NCBI GenBank assembly: GCA_015680685.1
Contig: MNCI01000556.1
Coordinates: forward strand, 379,544-443,543
Length of the DNA stretch: 64,000 nt
Source of the DNA: Gnetum montanum
Taxonomy: Eukaryota; Streptophyta; Gnetopsida; Gnetales; Gnetaceae
Direction: 5' to 3'
Under the pieces are notes generated by a model. That model had not been told where the DNA came from. It saw only the letters and a program-made list of their open reading frames with translations, and made no database searches. The position numbers and the translations under genes are program-made. Below, piece after piece: positions 54,780 to 64,000 of this stretch (position 1 is its first letter; each line of letters opens with the position of its first letter).

Positions 54780-56650
54780 ATGGATCACCTTGTCCAATAC
54801 ATACAATACAAACAACATAATGATTTCAAGATGATTTCCTCTTACTCAAGATCACCATCCGAGTACGAGTATGAGTTCGTAGCCCTGCCCAAACCCAACA
54901 ACCCTTGGGGCCTTGCTTCCTTAAAACAATCATAGCACTTGGAGCACATGCCCAAGGCATTTGCTTCACAATCTACACAAATAATCCAAACACCTTGTAC
55001 GTATGATAGGGCCCAGCCCCAAGCAACACAAGTACCTTATGCCTACACTGGGGCCATGCCCCAACCTTCCCAACCTCAACCCAACATTTACACAGGTGCC
55101 ACATGTGCCATGCCTATTTCACCAGTGCCTCAGGCACCTGCTCATCATCCATTCGGGATGATGTTAAGCTATCCATGGCCCAGTATAGCCTTGAACTGCC
55201 AACACACATATGGTATAACGTTAAACTACCAACAACCATTTGCCATGACATTGAACTCGCAAAGCCCACAATTGGTGATCCAACCCTTCATCGCACAACC
55301 TATGTGAGTCCAGTCAACACAACCGGCTGGTGAATCTATGAGTTGGGAACAAGTGTCCCAACTCATCTAGACTTTGATGGAGGAAATCAACTAGCTTAAA
55401 GCTACCTCCTCAGACACACCTAAGGTGGTGGACTTTTATTGTGATGATTTGATCTATCCTATGGTCCCACCCCTTACACTACCCATTGGGGGTTTGTTGC
55501 CACATCTGACAAAATACAATGGTCATAGTGACCCCAATGCACATATCGTCACATTCCACATAGAAGCCATCATGTTGCACTCCTGGCCACATGCCATTCT
55601 ATGCCTCTTTCCCTTGTCGCTCATTGGCAAAGATTTAGACTGGTACCATGCCCTACCCTGAGCATCCATGGCATCCCTCAAGGACCTCATACACTAGTTT
55701 GTGACACACTTCAGATACAACATCAGACCTAAAGTGATAATCGACAAGCTCCTCCACGTCAGAAAATGACCCCTGGAGCCCATACTACCCTTCTTCTAGC
55801 GATGGAGTGCCACAGCCAATGAAATGCATGGGCCAATCATGGAGACACATCTCTTGGCAATCTTCAAGGGTGCAGTCAATGACTTCATCAAGTTCAAACT
55901 GCTCTACTAGGCCCCAAAGTCTCTTACCCAGGCCTTTGACCAAGCAAAGGGCATCAAAGAGGCAACAAGAGCAAGCAATGATCCATCCTACTTGGCCTAT
56001 AGTAGCCAACACAAAAAACAACAACATGCAGAACAACATAAACAACAACATGCACAACAACAAATGCAATAATTGTAACCAACACAAACAACACAAATAG
56101 TGCAGGATACACAAGCAACATCAAATGCAACAATCACAACAATCACCATGCCAACACATGCAGCCAACACGCTTGTGGCCTCAACACCCCAAGTTGCCAG
56201 CTCTAGCTTTGGCGCCACCACAAAAGCCACTCCTAGACATGAGCGCACCCAACGCAAACACATACCCTTATCGAGAAAACCTTCCCAATTGCTAGAACAA
56301 CTCCTCAAAGCTGGTTTGGTCCAATGTAAACGCATGTTAGATGATGCCCACATATGCAACCAGAAACACTGTGAAATGGCAAGTCATCCCACTACAACAT
56401 ATAACGCATGTGTCCCACAACATTTTGACTTAAGTGCATACTACCACTACCACCAAATGCCTAGACATTTCACAGACACTTGTCGAACCTTGCAAAATTA
56501 TTTGCAAAGAATGGTAAAGAAAGGATTGCTCAACGCAGTGCAACTTAGCAGTCCCATACCTTCAATGACTTCCCGAAGCAAGAGACCCTTCATTATAAGG
56601 ACAACATCTAACAACCAGTCTGGTACACACAAGTTGCTCCGGTGACATCC
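54780..56650 (+). pseudogene. gag (element I)
   Basis: It starts ATGGATCACCTTGTCC at 54780 (MDHLVQYIQYKQHNDFKM) and stays essentially in one frame with a TAG at 54933 and later stops. A Pro/Gln/Tyr-rich N-terminal part (55000-55310) contains repeats of the type AMTLNS/GITLNY. The capsid-like core around 55470-55660 reads LLPHLTKYNGHSDPNAHIVT and GKDLDWYHALP. A Gln-rich stretch at 56010-56100 comes from AACA-rich DNA. The tail reads LEQLLKAGLVQCKRMLDD and FTDTCRTLQNYLQRMVKKGL, corresponding to the C/H-containing Gag end of Tat/Ogre elements (HSTENCRALK type). Antisense Cys-rich open stretches are by-products. Confidence 0.82.
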
Positions 56651-57520
56651 ACACCAAGTCCAAGTTCCAACAACTTGGCCACATACAAGCAGTGACAACC
56701 CAAGTCACCAACGCATAAACCACAAACCAACCCTAGCTCTACCTGTAGGGCCACTAAACAAAAACCCTTATGCATTGCCCCTTCACAAGAGCTCTACATT
56801 ATGGCTCACACAATAGAGGAGGCTCCCACCACAACAAACATAAATGACAACCTCGTAGATGTACTATCTCTGATACATAATGCATTAAAACATAAGAATG
56901 TAATTCCTACCTTGCTCGACCTCGTCTTAACATCATCAAAGCATCACCAAGCACTAGCACACATGCTTGCCTTCATCCCTGCTACAGAAAACATGTCTCC
57001 AACCAAAGACACCATTCGCGGAGCCATTACATCCCCTATACCATAAGATACAAACACAAAGACTCTAACCTTCTGCAACAATGATGTCAAGATCGACCCT
57101 AAACAAGGGGAGTTCACACATGCACCCTTGAACATTAGTGTAAGCATTAGAAAATACATAGTACGTAGAGTACACATTGATGATTGTGTAGCAGAAAATG
57201 TTGTTGCACACTTCTTCATCAAACGACTAGGCCTAACACACAACATTCAACCAACCAAAATCAAGTCTCTAAACTCCTTCAATGGAGCATGCGTAGCCAT
57301 TAAAGGTACAATCCACATCACCTTCACGATAGGAGACCAGCACCTCATGTTTGCAAACTTTACTCTCATCGACAAGATGCCAGACTACAACATGATCCTA
57401 GGACACCCCTGGCTAGCTAGGTCATGTGCAGTGTCATCTCCCATCCATCAAGAACTCCACCTCCTCCACAAAGGGAGGGAGACCATCATACGTGGCGATA
57501 ATTCCCCATCCACCCAATAG
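56651..57520 (+). pseudogene. gag-pro linker and retropepsin (element I)
   Basis: The frame differs from gag. From 56801 it reads HKNVIPTLLDLVLTSSKHHQ, typical of the segment before Tat-group proteases. From 57128 it reads LNISVSIRKYIVRRVHIDDC, where DDC replaces the catalytic D-N/T-G, then NMILGHPWLARSCAVSSPIH, the GRPW-type motif. Only a TAA near 57044 interrupts an otherwise open reading. The Asp is kept but the following Gly-Ser is lost, so activity is doubtful. Confidence 0.82.
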
Positions 57521-59140
57521 CCCTTCACAACCTATGTTTGAAATGACGTTAAACTATCCCACGTCCGAAATGACGTTAAACTAACAAGGGCCCGAAAAGG
57601 CCTTAAACTAACTTACGGCCTAGAATTGCCTAAAATTATCACTTTTTGCATTGCTTTCCTTTCATTCATCCATTCTTACTCTATTTATAATAGGTGTTTC
57701 TTGATGTCATTTTCTTTCTAGTTGATTTTTGCAAGATCTTACAGGCACACAGGATGACCACGCATGCAGGATCACACCTTACACAAGCAAGGTAAGCACT
57801 AAGTCCTGGCATCATGACTTAAAACTGATGCTATAGAAAAGTCCTGGCATCATGAATTAAAATTGATACCATAGATTTTCTTGGATTCATGAAGATAAAC
57901 TAACATCACAGAGCTTTTTCAGGTATGACACTAAACTGCCATGCTTGCCCACCAGGGTCCACTAAGACTATAAACTAGCTTGCCTCTTCATAGTCCGCTA
58001 CAACTATAAACTAGCACTACATTGTATGCTATGACGATAAACTGGCGATGTCCAAAGGATTATGACGTCAAACTAATCCACAAAAATCCGCTAAGACTAC
58101 AAACTAGTGATAAATCAACAACCTGGCATTATTTGAAGAGACATGTTGCTGCAATCGGCTGTATGTGCTCACCAAAAATCTACCGCATGATTTTTCACAT
58201 AGGCCTTGATGAAACTGATGTTGTTCAAGATTCTATTTGCCTTGAAACTCCACATGATGGCTTCATTCCATTAGCTAAATTCAAGTTTAAAGTGTTTAGA
58301 TAACTGAATCATTTGTGGTTTTCTTGTCCCCTTGGAGTTGTGTTTGTAGGATGACATGCTTGAGGTGTTCATACACGGATGCACTTCATCATGATGATAA
58401 AGTATCACATTACTCCTGAAACATGCAATTGGGTGAATCAATCTGCTCATGAGTACATTCCTAACTCCCGATGCATCCCCTATTCTCCATCATGTTCTCC
58501 TTATCCTACTTAGTTACATCTCCCTGATGCAATATTCATCCCAAAACTCTGGATACACTATCACACGCCACGACTCTCTAAGCAGTTGCAACGCAAGACA
58601 CAATGCATTGCACATGAGCACAAGTACAACATTGAAAACAAGCTCTTTCAAAAAAAAAAAAACCCATGGGCATCATAAGACCATTGGTTCTTCCCATACA
58701 AGCCCTAGGTGAGAAGGCAATTGTCTTGGAAAAACACATGTATCTCAAATGATCATGTTGCACACCATTGTGTGGCTTTGGCTGTTTACAACGGGCTCCC
58801 TTAAACATGACACAAGCATCCTGTTTCTCCAAAGAATGCACCTCCCATGCCTTATTTCCAAGTTTGCTATACATTGGCTATTGACAAAGACCAAAAACTA
58901 GTTCATTCACATGAGAGCATTCCTCTTCTACAGTTCAAACAACAACATCCTTTGATCAATCCCTAATCCCCCCAGTTACAGCCTTCTTTCCCTAAACTAA
59001 ATTCCTCTTAATCTAATGTACTTTTGAACATGGGGTGATGACATCTAGTGAAGGGCTAACGAACAATTCTTGGTACTTGGTTGTTCATGGTGTTTTGTAC
59101 TTCTTTGTCGATGCCTCTTGGGTGGATTCCTCCAGACGTC
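57521..59140 (+). other. 3' non-coding region of element I, with a recurring TATGACGNTAAACT motif
   Basis: No pol domain is present. From 57542 to 58105 a 12-15-bp word ending in AAACT recurs about a dozen times (listed as a finding). Open stretches at 58022-58303 and 58449-58712 have no recognisable product. Confidence 0.6.
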
Positions 59141-59156
59141 AACAAAGAGGGGCCAA
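59141..59156 (+). other. polypurine tract of element I
   Basis: AACAAAGAGGGGCCAA ends directly at the 3' LTR start TGAAACACC. Confidence 0.8.
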
Positions 59157-60965
59157 TGAAACACCACAAAATTTCAGCCTAATGCTTTGAAACAAGAATG
59201 AGTCAAGCCCTTTTTGGCATTCATGAGGCAAAAATTAACAAAGGCATGGAACTCACACCTAGCTTGTTCAAGCTAGCTTGCTCATGCTATTGAGCTAGCT
59301 TGCCCTCAACGTGACCAACCTCGACAGCTTTCAAATCAGGTCAAAATAGTCCTAATTTGAATAGGCAAGGCCCCCATAGGGCCCACTAATGGCCACTCCA
59401 AGTTTCAGCATCCAAAATCCAATATTTCAAGTCAAAATCGCACAAATCTTGCTACTCACGCTAAGGTCACGCTGGCAGCGTGAGTCCAGCATGAGTAACC
59501 CAAAATAGCCCCAAAAAATGTTAAAATGGCATAATTTTGAGGGTACAGGGCCTCCTCTAGGTCCACTAATTATTGTTGTAGGTCCCAATGCTTAGAATTC
59601 TAATTTTGGGCTTGAAAATACATCGTTTTTAGCACTCACGTTGAGGTCGCGTTGGAGTCACGCCCAACTCACACTGTCAGCATGAGCCACAAAATGACCT
59701 GGATCAAGGCACAAAAAGGATTAGACTCTACATGAAAATTTTCCCCAAGGATAGGAAGTAGTTACACTTGAAAGAAAGGTCTCAAAAAATCAAGATTTGG
59801 TGTGAAATGTACCATCTTAGCTTGCTCATGCCCAAGTCACACTAGGGTCACGCTGATAGCATGAGCCCAACGTGAGCTACCAAGAGTGGCCAAAATCCAA
59901 GCATAGACAGGCTCAAATTAAACATATAGGACATCTTCTAGGTTAGGTAGCAGTTACACTTCAAAAAAAAGTCTTAAACATAGAATTTTAACACAAAATG
60001 CATCATTTTTGGTCACACACGTTGAGGTCACGTTGGCAGCATGAGCCCAGCGTGAGCACTAGTCACGACCAAGCAAAAGTACTTTAGACATGCACTGAGG
60101 GCATGCCAGGACAAGATCAATGCATGCTAGTGACCTTGGCGAAGCAAAAAATTTCTAGCAGTAGCCAGGTCACAGATTCAAAAATTCCAAGCAAGCGAGA
60201 GGCAAATGCTCTTGTTGTGCGTTATCATTCATTGTAAATTTTTCACATTCTTGAGCTGGTCAAGCTCTTATGCTACAAATTGTACATGGGTGTAAGCTAG
60301 CTTCTGCAAGCTAAAATAGATTGTAAGATACAATGTATCTAGTCTAGAACGTAGTCTACCTATGTACACTCATCTCATAGCCATTGACCTCATTCACAAA
60401 TCCTACTCCCGAGCCTAGAAAAATGTATAAATACCCTATTCATTGACATAAACGGGGTTGGAAATTTTCCCAACAAGGATGACCTAAAGAGCATTGACTG
60501 GAAACCTTGGACGCTCGAGCACATGCAATTCCTAGCACTTGAGCATTTGCAAATGCTTCATCCTTCATCCCAGGGCTTGATGCTTGACCTGCCATCTACA
60601 CACGCAGCTGCGTTTTGACCAATGCACTTTATTCTCTAAATCAATACAATACAATCTTTTGCCTTCCATTACACTATTTACATTATTCTGGTTCATTGTT
60701 TATATTTGCATCATTTTGTTCCATTCTTACATTACATCTATGCTCTGTTTACATATTTCGTGTTACGTTTGCTACGATAACCCTAGCACAAGCCATAGCT
60801 TATGCTCGAGAAGTCCTTGGTTGATTTTTGTGCAAACCATCCAAGGCACTTTGCCTTCATTTTTCCAGCTTGCCCTCATGCAAAGGCAAGGTCATCTGTA
60901 TCTCTTCGGAGATCTTTTGGTGTTCATTTTCCTCTAGCCTTACGCCAACGATTTTGGATGGTATA
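59157..60965 (+). repeat. 3' LTR of element I
   Basis: 1809 bp from TGAAACACCACAAAATTTCA to TGGATGGTATA; the final CA has become TA. It contains the same subrepeats as the 5' LTR, including the perfect dyad CACGCTGGCAGCGTG at 59467-59481. Confidence 0.93.
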
Positions 60966-60970
60966 GTTAC

Positions 60971-61347
60971 TTAATTACTTATGAATTAATTAATTAAGTG
61001 AATTAAATTAATTTACATGAATAATAAATGCATGACATAAACATTTAGCTAAATCTAAGTGCGCAAGGTTTATCAAGAAAGCCAGTATTTATTTTCATTT
61101 TACACTGAGGTGTTCATATACATCAATGCTCAAACAAAGATCTATGCACTTCGTAACTCCTATTGCTAGCACTTAGAAAATATTCTAACTCTAGAGAGAT
61201 AAAATTCCAAAAGTTTGACTAGCAACTAATGATTGGATGCTAAAAATGTGGTAGATGTGTACACATTTATAGATGAGGCAAGAAGCTATGTCGATGGGAT
61301 CTCATCAATGCAACAAAGTTGAGGGAATCCAAAGAAATGACTCATCA
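60971..61347 (-). repeat. 5' LTR of element H, right part
   Basis: It resumes after I's duplication with TTAATTACTTATGAATTAAT and runs to ATGACTCATCA. With 52234-52637 it is 781 bp, close to the 816-bp 3' LTR. Confidence 0.9.
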
Positions 61348-62003
61348 ATTGGGTATACTATTCTAATAACTAGATTCACATTTGTTCACATTAGATCTAA
61401 TAAACTAGATTCAAAAACTCACTATCTCTTAGATACTATTCCAAACAAGTATCAAAATGCTATCAGTAAGCTTTTTTTAAGTTCTTACCATCTTAAAATT
61501 GAATGTAGAAGATGAATTCAACTCAATTAAGAAGAGTGCATTTGATGGTTACGTAGGTTAGGACCCCTCGAAAATGAGTTGCATGTATTTCTTTCTTGAA
61601 TTTTGACATCATTTGAGATAGCATTATAATGTTATAGCAAAAAACTTATATGATTTGTTTTTACTAGCTCCATTAATGCTTAGTTAATTTATAAAGTCTA
61701 TATTTATTTTTCATAAAAGTGTAATATCTATCCAATAGATCTTCTAGATATTCAAATATAATAAAGCTTCAATTTCATTTCAATATTTAGAAAGTTAATT
61801 AAAAATTTTCATTTGTTATCTTTCTACTTGGACTAGTAATAGTCCTATTACATATGATTTAATCCAAAGTGAGGCATATGATTATGATATTATTTAACTA
61901 TTTAATTAACAAAAGTAAGATAGAATATATGGAATATAATTTAATAACAACATAAAAAATTGTAAAATATAAGTGATAATTCAAGATAAAATTTCCTCAC
62001 TCA
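61348..62003. other. flank of H and old LTR-like sequence
   Basis: 61348-61800 holds nothing I recognise. 61820-62003 resembles a heavily decayed C-type LTR segment (CTACTTGGACTAGTAATAG, AATCCAAAGTGAGGCATATG; compare 39995-40045). Element J begins at 62004. Confidence 0.45.
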
Positions 62004-62844
62004 TGAGCAATGAGTAGTCCCTACACCCAACCATATGAATCACTAGCATTCACTAAGAAATTTGATAGAATTCCATAGACTTCAACTCTCTAGGTACATT
62101 GGTCTAGGTAGTGAGTTATAATGGATGTGATCATTGTCTTCTTAGTTCCACTTGGAAAGTACATGGGTATGGTTAAGTGTTATTGAGGCACATGAGTTTT
62201 ATTATTTTATATTTTTCTATCTATTTCACCTAAGTGCTAAAATAAAGCAATTGAATATTTAATTAAACTAATAACTAATTAATATTTAACTAATTCTAGC
62301 ATAAGTATCTATTTCAACTTTTTGTACACATCTTGAACACATTTCAATGCTACTAGGTTACCAAGTGTTAGGTGCTACTAGGATTACCAAGTGTTAACGT
62401 ATGCTTGAAGTGGTCATACTTATGTTCATTAATTAATTTCTTACTAATTAATTACTTAGAAACATTAAAGTAAATTGCATGATTCATTAAAAACATAAAT
62501 TAAACATTAAGCTATTCCAAGGGTTCCAAGGTTTGATTAGAAAATCTCATCTCTATTGCCATTCACATTGAGGTGCTTAGGTACATTAGTGCTTGAATAA
62601 AGATTCGTACACTTCTTGACTCCTACTACAAGCACTCAGAAAATATTCTAACTTTGCTATAAGAAAACTACAAGGGCTTCATCACAACTAATGGAAGATT
62701 ACCATAAATTTCATAGGTGCATGCACATTTATAGGGAATGACAAGGTCCTTGTCGACATGGACCTGTTAACATAGAAAACCCTATGTCAATGGGATCGCA
62801 TCGATGGGATCCTGTTGATGTAACTTGATGCACACGTTTTTTCA
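62004..62844 (-). repeat. 3' LTR of element J
   Basis: About 841 bp from TGAGCAATGAGTAGTCCC to GTTTTTTCA. It is of H type, with TGTCAATGGGATCGCATCGA in the U3 and CATTTATAGG near 62728. Confidence 0.85.
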
Positions 62845-62860
62845 TATCCCCATAACTAAA
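62845..62860 (-). other. polypurine tract of element J, decayed
   Basis: The plus-strand TATCCCCATAACTAAA corresponds to TACCCCCATGACTAAA of H. Confidence 0.7.
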
Positions 62861-63049
62861 TAGAAATTTTCCTCAAATGAACAAAAGAAGGAACAAATTC
62901 TTTACAAAATTTTGGAAAGGTATTGGTTTATTTACTAACTAATTGACACACAAACAAACAAAATGATGTTGAGTGCTTAAGTGTACAGATTTACAATCAT
63001 TACAAGATTTGGTATTCATGATAAAAAAATTGAACACCATGATAAAAAC

Positions 63050-63733
63050 TAATAACCAAACCCATTTGGCAACTTTATGTCAAGGAGGAAAATCAAATGG
63101 TCCCAAGTGGTAAAGGTTTCTAAGGCATTAAAGGACCTTCTCTTGCTTCCAAAGCATGCATTGGTTGTTGGAGAGGTTATGGTTGTGGTTGTCCTATTAC
63201 AGTTGTGATTGTTGGTGGAAGATGGAAGGTGTTCAAAAATGCCTTAATCTTCTCTTTGTTACTCTATGGATCATTCATAGTCCACATTACTTCACCAATG
63301 TGGGCCAAAATGGAATATCCCATGGATAGGGAATTGTAGGAAACAACTCCTTCACATTGATGAACCGAGCTACAAATTGCTTGCATTCAACATTGAATGC
63401 TTTGACAACATTCTACAGCTCTTAGTAGTCATTCAAATAATGGGCCAAGTTCTTAGTGATTGATCATTGAATAATGAATCAATATCTAATAATGTTGAGT
63501 TCTATGTTTTCAATGTCAAGATTCTTCTTAGTATCTTTATGGTTCTTGAACTTGACTTCATACAACAAGTACGAGTTGGAAATCTACTTTTCAAGTTCTA
63601 ATTGTAGTCATCCAGTAGTCAGCATTGCCAGGTTTGTGTATTGGAGGTTGATGAGATCCATGTATTTGGTCATTTCCTTGATTTGTAGCTCCTTCATGTG
63701 AATTTTTGCCTTGTTATATTTATTCAATCCATC
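63050..63733 (-). pseudogene. extra 3' ORF, C-terminal part (element J)
   Basis: On the minus strand 63608-63730 reads NKYNKAKIHMKELQIKEMTK and YMDLINLQYTNLAMLT, matching G (KELQIEEMKKYVKLANLQFT) and C (DLQIEDLKEYMFLANLKYAN). Downstream it continues with stops. This part is the most conserved in the family and is predicted coiled coil. Confidence 0.65.
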
Positions 63734-63761
63734 TGATGAGATGCGACTTGCACTAGGCCGT

Positions 63762-63814
63762 GATATCGCGTACGCGATATCGCATCCCATGCGATATCGT
63801 GTACGCGATATCGC
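63762..63814. repeat. perfect and near-perfect palindromes in LTR K
   Basis: GATATCGCGTACGCGATATC (63762-63781) is a perfect 20-bp palindrome. GCGATATCGTGTACGCGATA plus TCGC (63791-63814) is a 24-bp palindrome with one mismatched pair. They lie just upstream of the TATA box. Confidence 0.95.
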
Positions 63815-63830
63815 GTCCCGCCACCATATC

Positions 63831-63838
63831 TATAAATA
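63831..63838 (+). promoter_or_regulatory. TATA box of LTR K
   Basis: TATAAATA is followed by AGAGGCGGC, with the same context as the LTRs of B. Confidence 0.6.
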
Positions 63839-64000
63839 AGAGGCGGCACTCCCTTCATTTCCCAATCCTGGCTAGTGTAGCAAAGCTCTGGCAGATTGAT
63901 CACTCCAGAGTTAGAATTTTTCCCCATGTGCCCGCAGTAGGAGTCCTAGAGTGAACGGCTCTTTATTCGAGCAGCTTGTAACCTGAACCCAAGTTGTGTA

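Larger units (their letters stand above)
52638..60965 (+). mobile_element. Tat/Ogre-like element I, non-autonomous, with TSD GTTAC
   Basis: GTTAC flanks it at 52633-52637 and 60966-60970. LTRs are 1834 bp (left) and 1809 bp (right). The internal region is 4685 bp, with a primer-like site, leader, gag, protease, a long non-coding 3' part and a polypurine tract. No RT, RNase H or integrase is present. Its gag and protease differ clearly from those of A, B, C and H, so it is a separate lineage. Confidence 0.93.
41218..61347 (-). mobile_element. Athila/Tat-like element H, most complete copy, with TSD ATTGG (contains nested I)
   Basis: ATTGG is at 41213-41217 and 61348-61352. Without I the element is about 11.8 kb. 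In element sense: 5' LTR (split by I), primer site, leader, gag, protease, reverse transcriptase, RNase H, integrase, spacer with U3-like block, extra ORF, polypurine tract, 3' LTR. Every coding region has stops, so it is dead, but it shows the full architecture that A, B, C, G and J retain in part. Confidence 0.93.
62004..63733 (-). mobile_element. Athila/Tat-like element J, 3' part only
   Basis: It comprises a 3' LTR, polypurine tract and the end of the extra ORF on the minus strand, interrupted by an LTR of the B family at 63734. The rest of J lies outside the window, if present. Confidence 0.8.
63734..64000 (+). repeat. LTR K of the B subfamily, cut by the window end
   Basis: It begins TGATGAGATGCGACTTGC, then two large GATATCGC dyads, TATAAATA at 63831-63838 and AAGAGGCGGC, and follows the B LTR through GCCCGCAGTAGGAGTCCTAG. 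It is less decayed in its CpGs than the LTRs of B. Whether it is a 5' LTR, 3' LTR or solo LTR cannot be told. Confidence 0.85.

Noticed and set aside
55785-56359. Cys-rich open stretches on the minus strand of element I
   Set aside because: They are antisense to AACA-rich Gag coding sequence; the Cys codons are complements of GCA/ACA-rich DNA.
58022-58303. 93-codon open stretch in the 3' region of element I
   Set aside because: It overlaps the recurring AAACT motif region and has no homology I recognise; kept only as part of the non-coding region.
61273-61515. 80-codon open stretch with a vague copia-Gag look
   Set aside because: It spans the right end of H's LTR and the flank beyond its TSD, so it cannot be one gene; similarity was too weak to claim.
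63608-63954. Open stretches crossing the J/K boundary
   Set aside because: They join the end of the extra ORF to the LTR palindromes by chance (GATATCGC gives open frames on both strands).

Overview
This is plant nuclear DNA, almost certainly intergenic or pericentromeric heterochromatin. It is AT-rich and I see no intact host gene. Nearly all of it is Ty3/gypsy LTR retrotransposons at several stages of decay. tRNA-Asp-type primer sites (degenerate TGGCGCCGTTGCCGGGGA) and the gag, protease and integrase signatures place most of them in the Athila/Tat group. I cannot name the species; a flowering plant is the natural guess.

Layout, left to right. 1-4635: minus-strand element A, with its pol running off the left edge and its 5' LTR at 3810-4635. 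4640-6800: a composite module made of a decayed CCR4-type deadenylase fragment, a repeat containing 5S rRNA-like sequence, and a degenerate ~180-bp tandem array. 6800-13957: plus-strand element G (integrase, long spacer, extra 3' ORF, LTR). Its LTR is the first of four head-to-tail LTR copies (13091-29141) with no internal region between them. The third copy is split by element E (15420-28040, minus). E has Tekay/Del-like LTR ends, no gag or pol, and carries a near full-length CCR4-like pseudogene. E's left LTR is split by element B (15698-22908, plus; gag and protease but no RT or integrase; contains an N gap). 29142-31456 and 40744-41217 are remnants of an old plus-strand element L, split by C (31457-40738, minus; gag plus extra ORF, no pol) and by H (41218-61347, minus; the most complete, with gag, protease, RT, RNase H, integrase and extra ORF). 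H's 5' LTR is split by element I (52638-60965, plus; a different Tat/Ogre-like lineage with gag and protease only). 62004-63733 is the 3' part of another minus element J, broken by an LTR of the B family (K, 63734 to the window end).

Insertion boundaries are well supported. Target-site duplications are CCTAT (B), ATTTA (C), ATTGG (H), GTTAC (I) and AAAAC/AAAAT (E). E's two LTRs are both 573 bp once B is removed, C's are both 881 bp, and the uninterrupted right LTR of E shows B's empty site.

The most interesting pattern is in the 3' third of the Athila/Tat elements. An extra ORF of unknown function sits between integrase and the 3' LTR (G 9956, C 35302, H 44266, L 30828; truncated in B at 21751). 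In G, C and H, the spacer upstream of it holds a TATA-containing block resembling the U3 promoter of that element's own LTR subfamily. The TATA-to-ATG distance is about 436-444 bp in G, H and L and about 535 bp in C. Several copies also have an AG directly before the ATG, like a splice acceptor. This suggests a separate transcription unit for the extra ORF that evolves together with the LTR promoter. The second notable item is E, which appears to have captured a host deadenylase gene together with a 5S-derived segment; the same composite occurs once more outside E.
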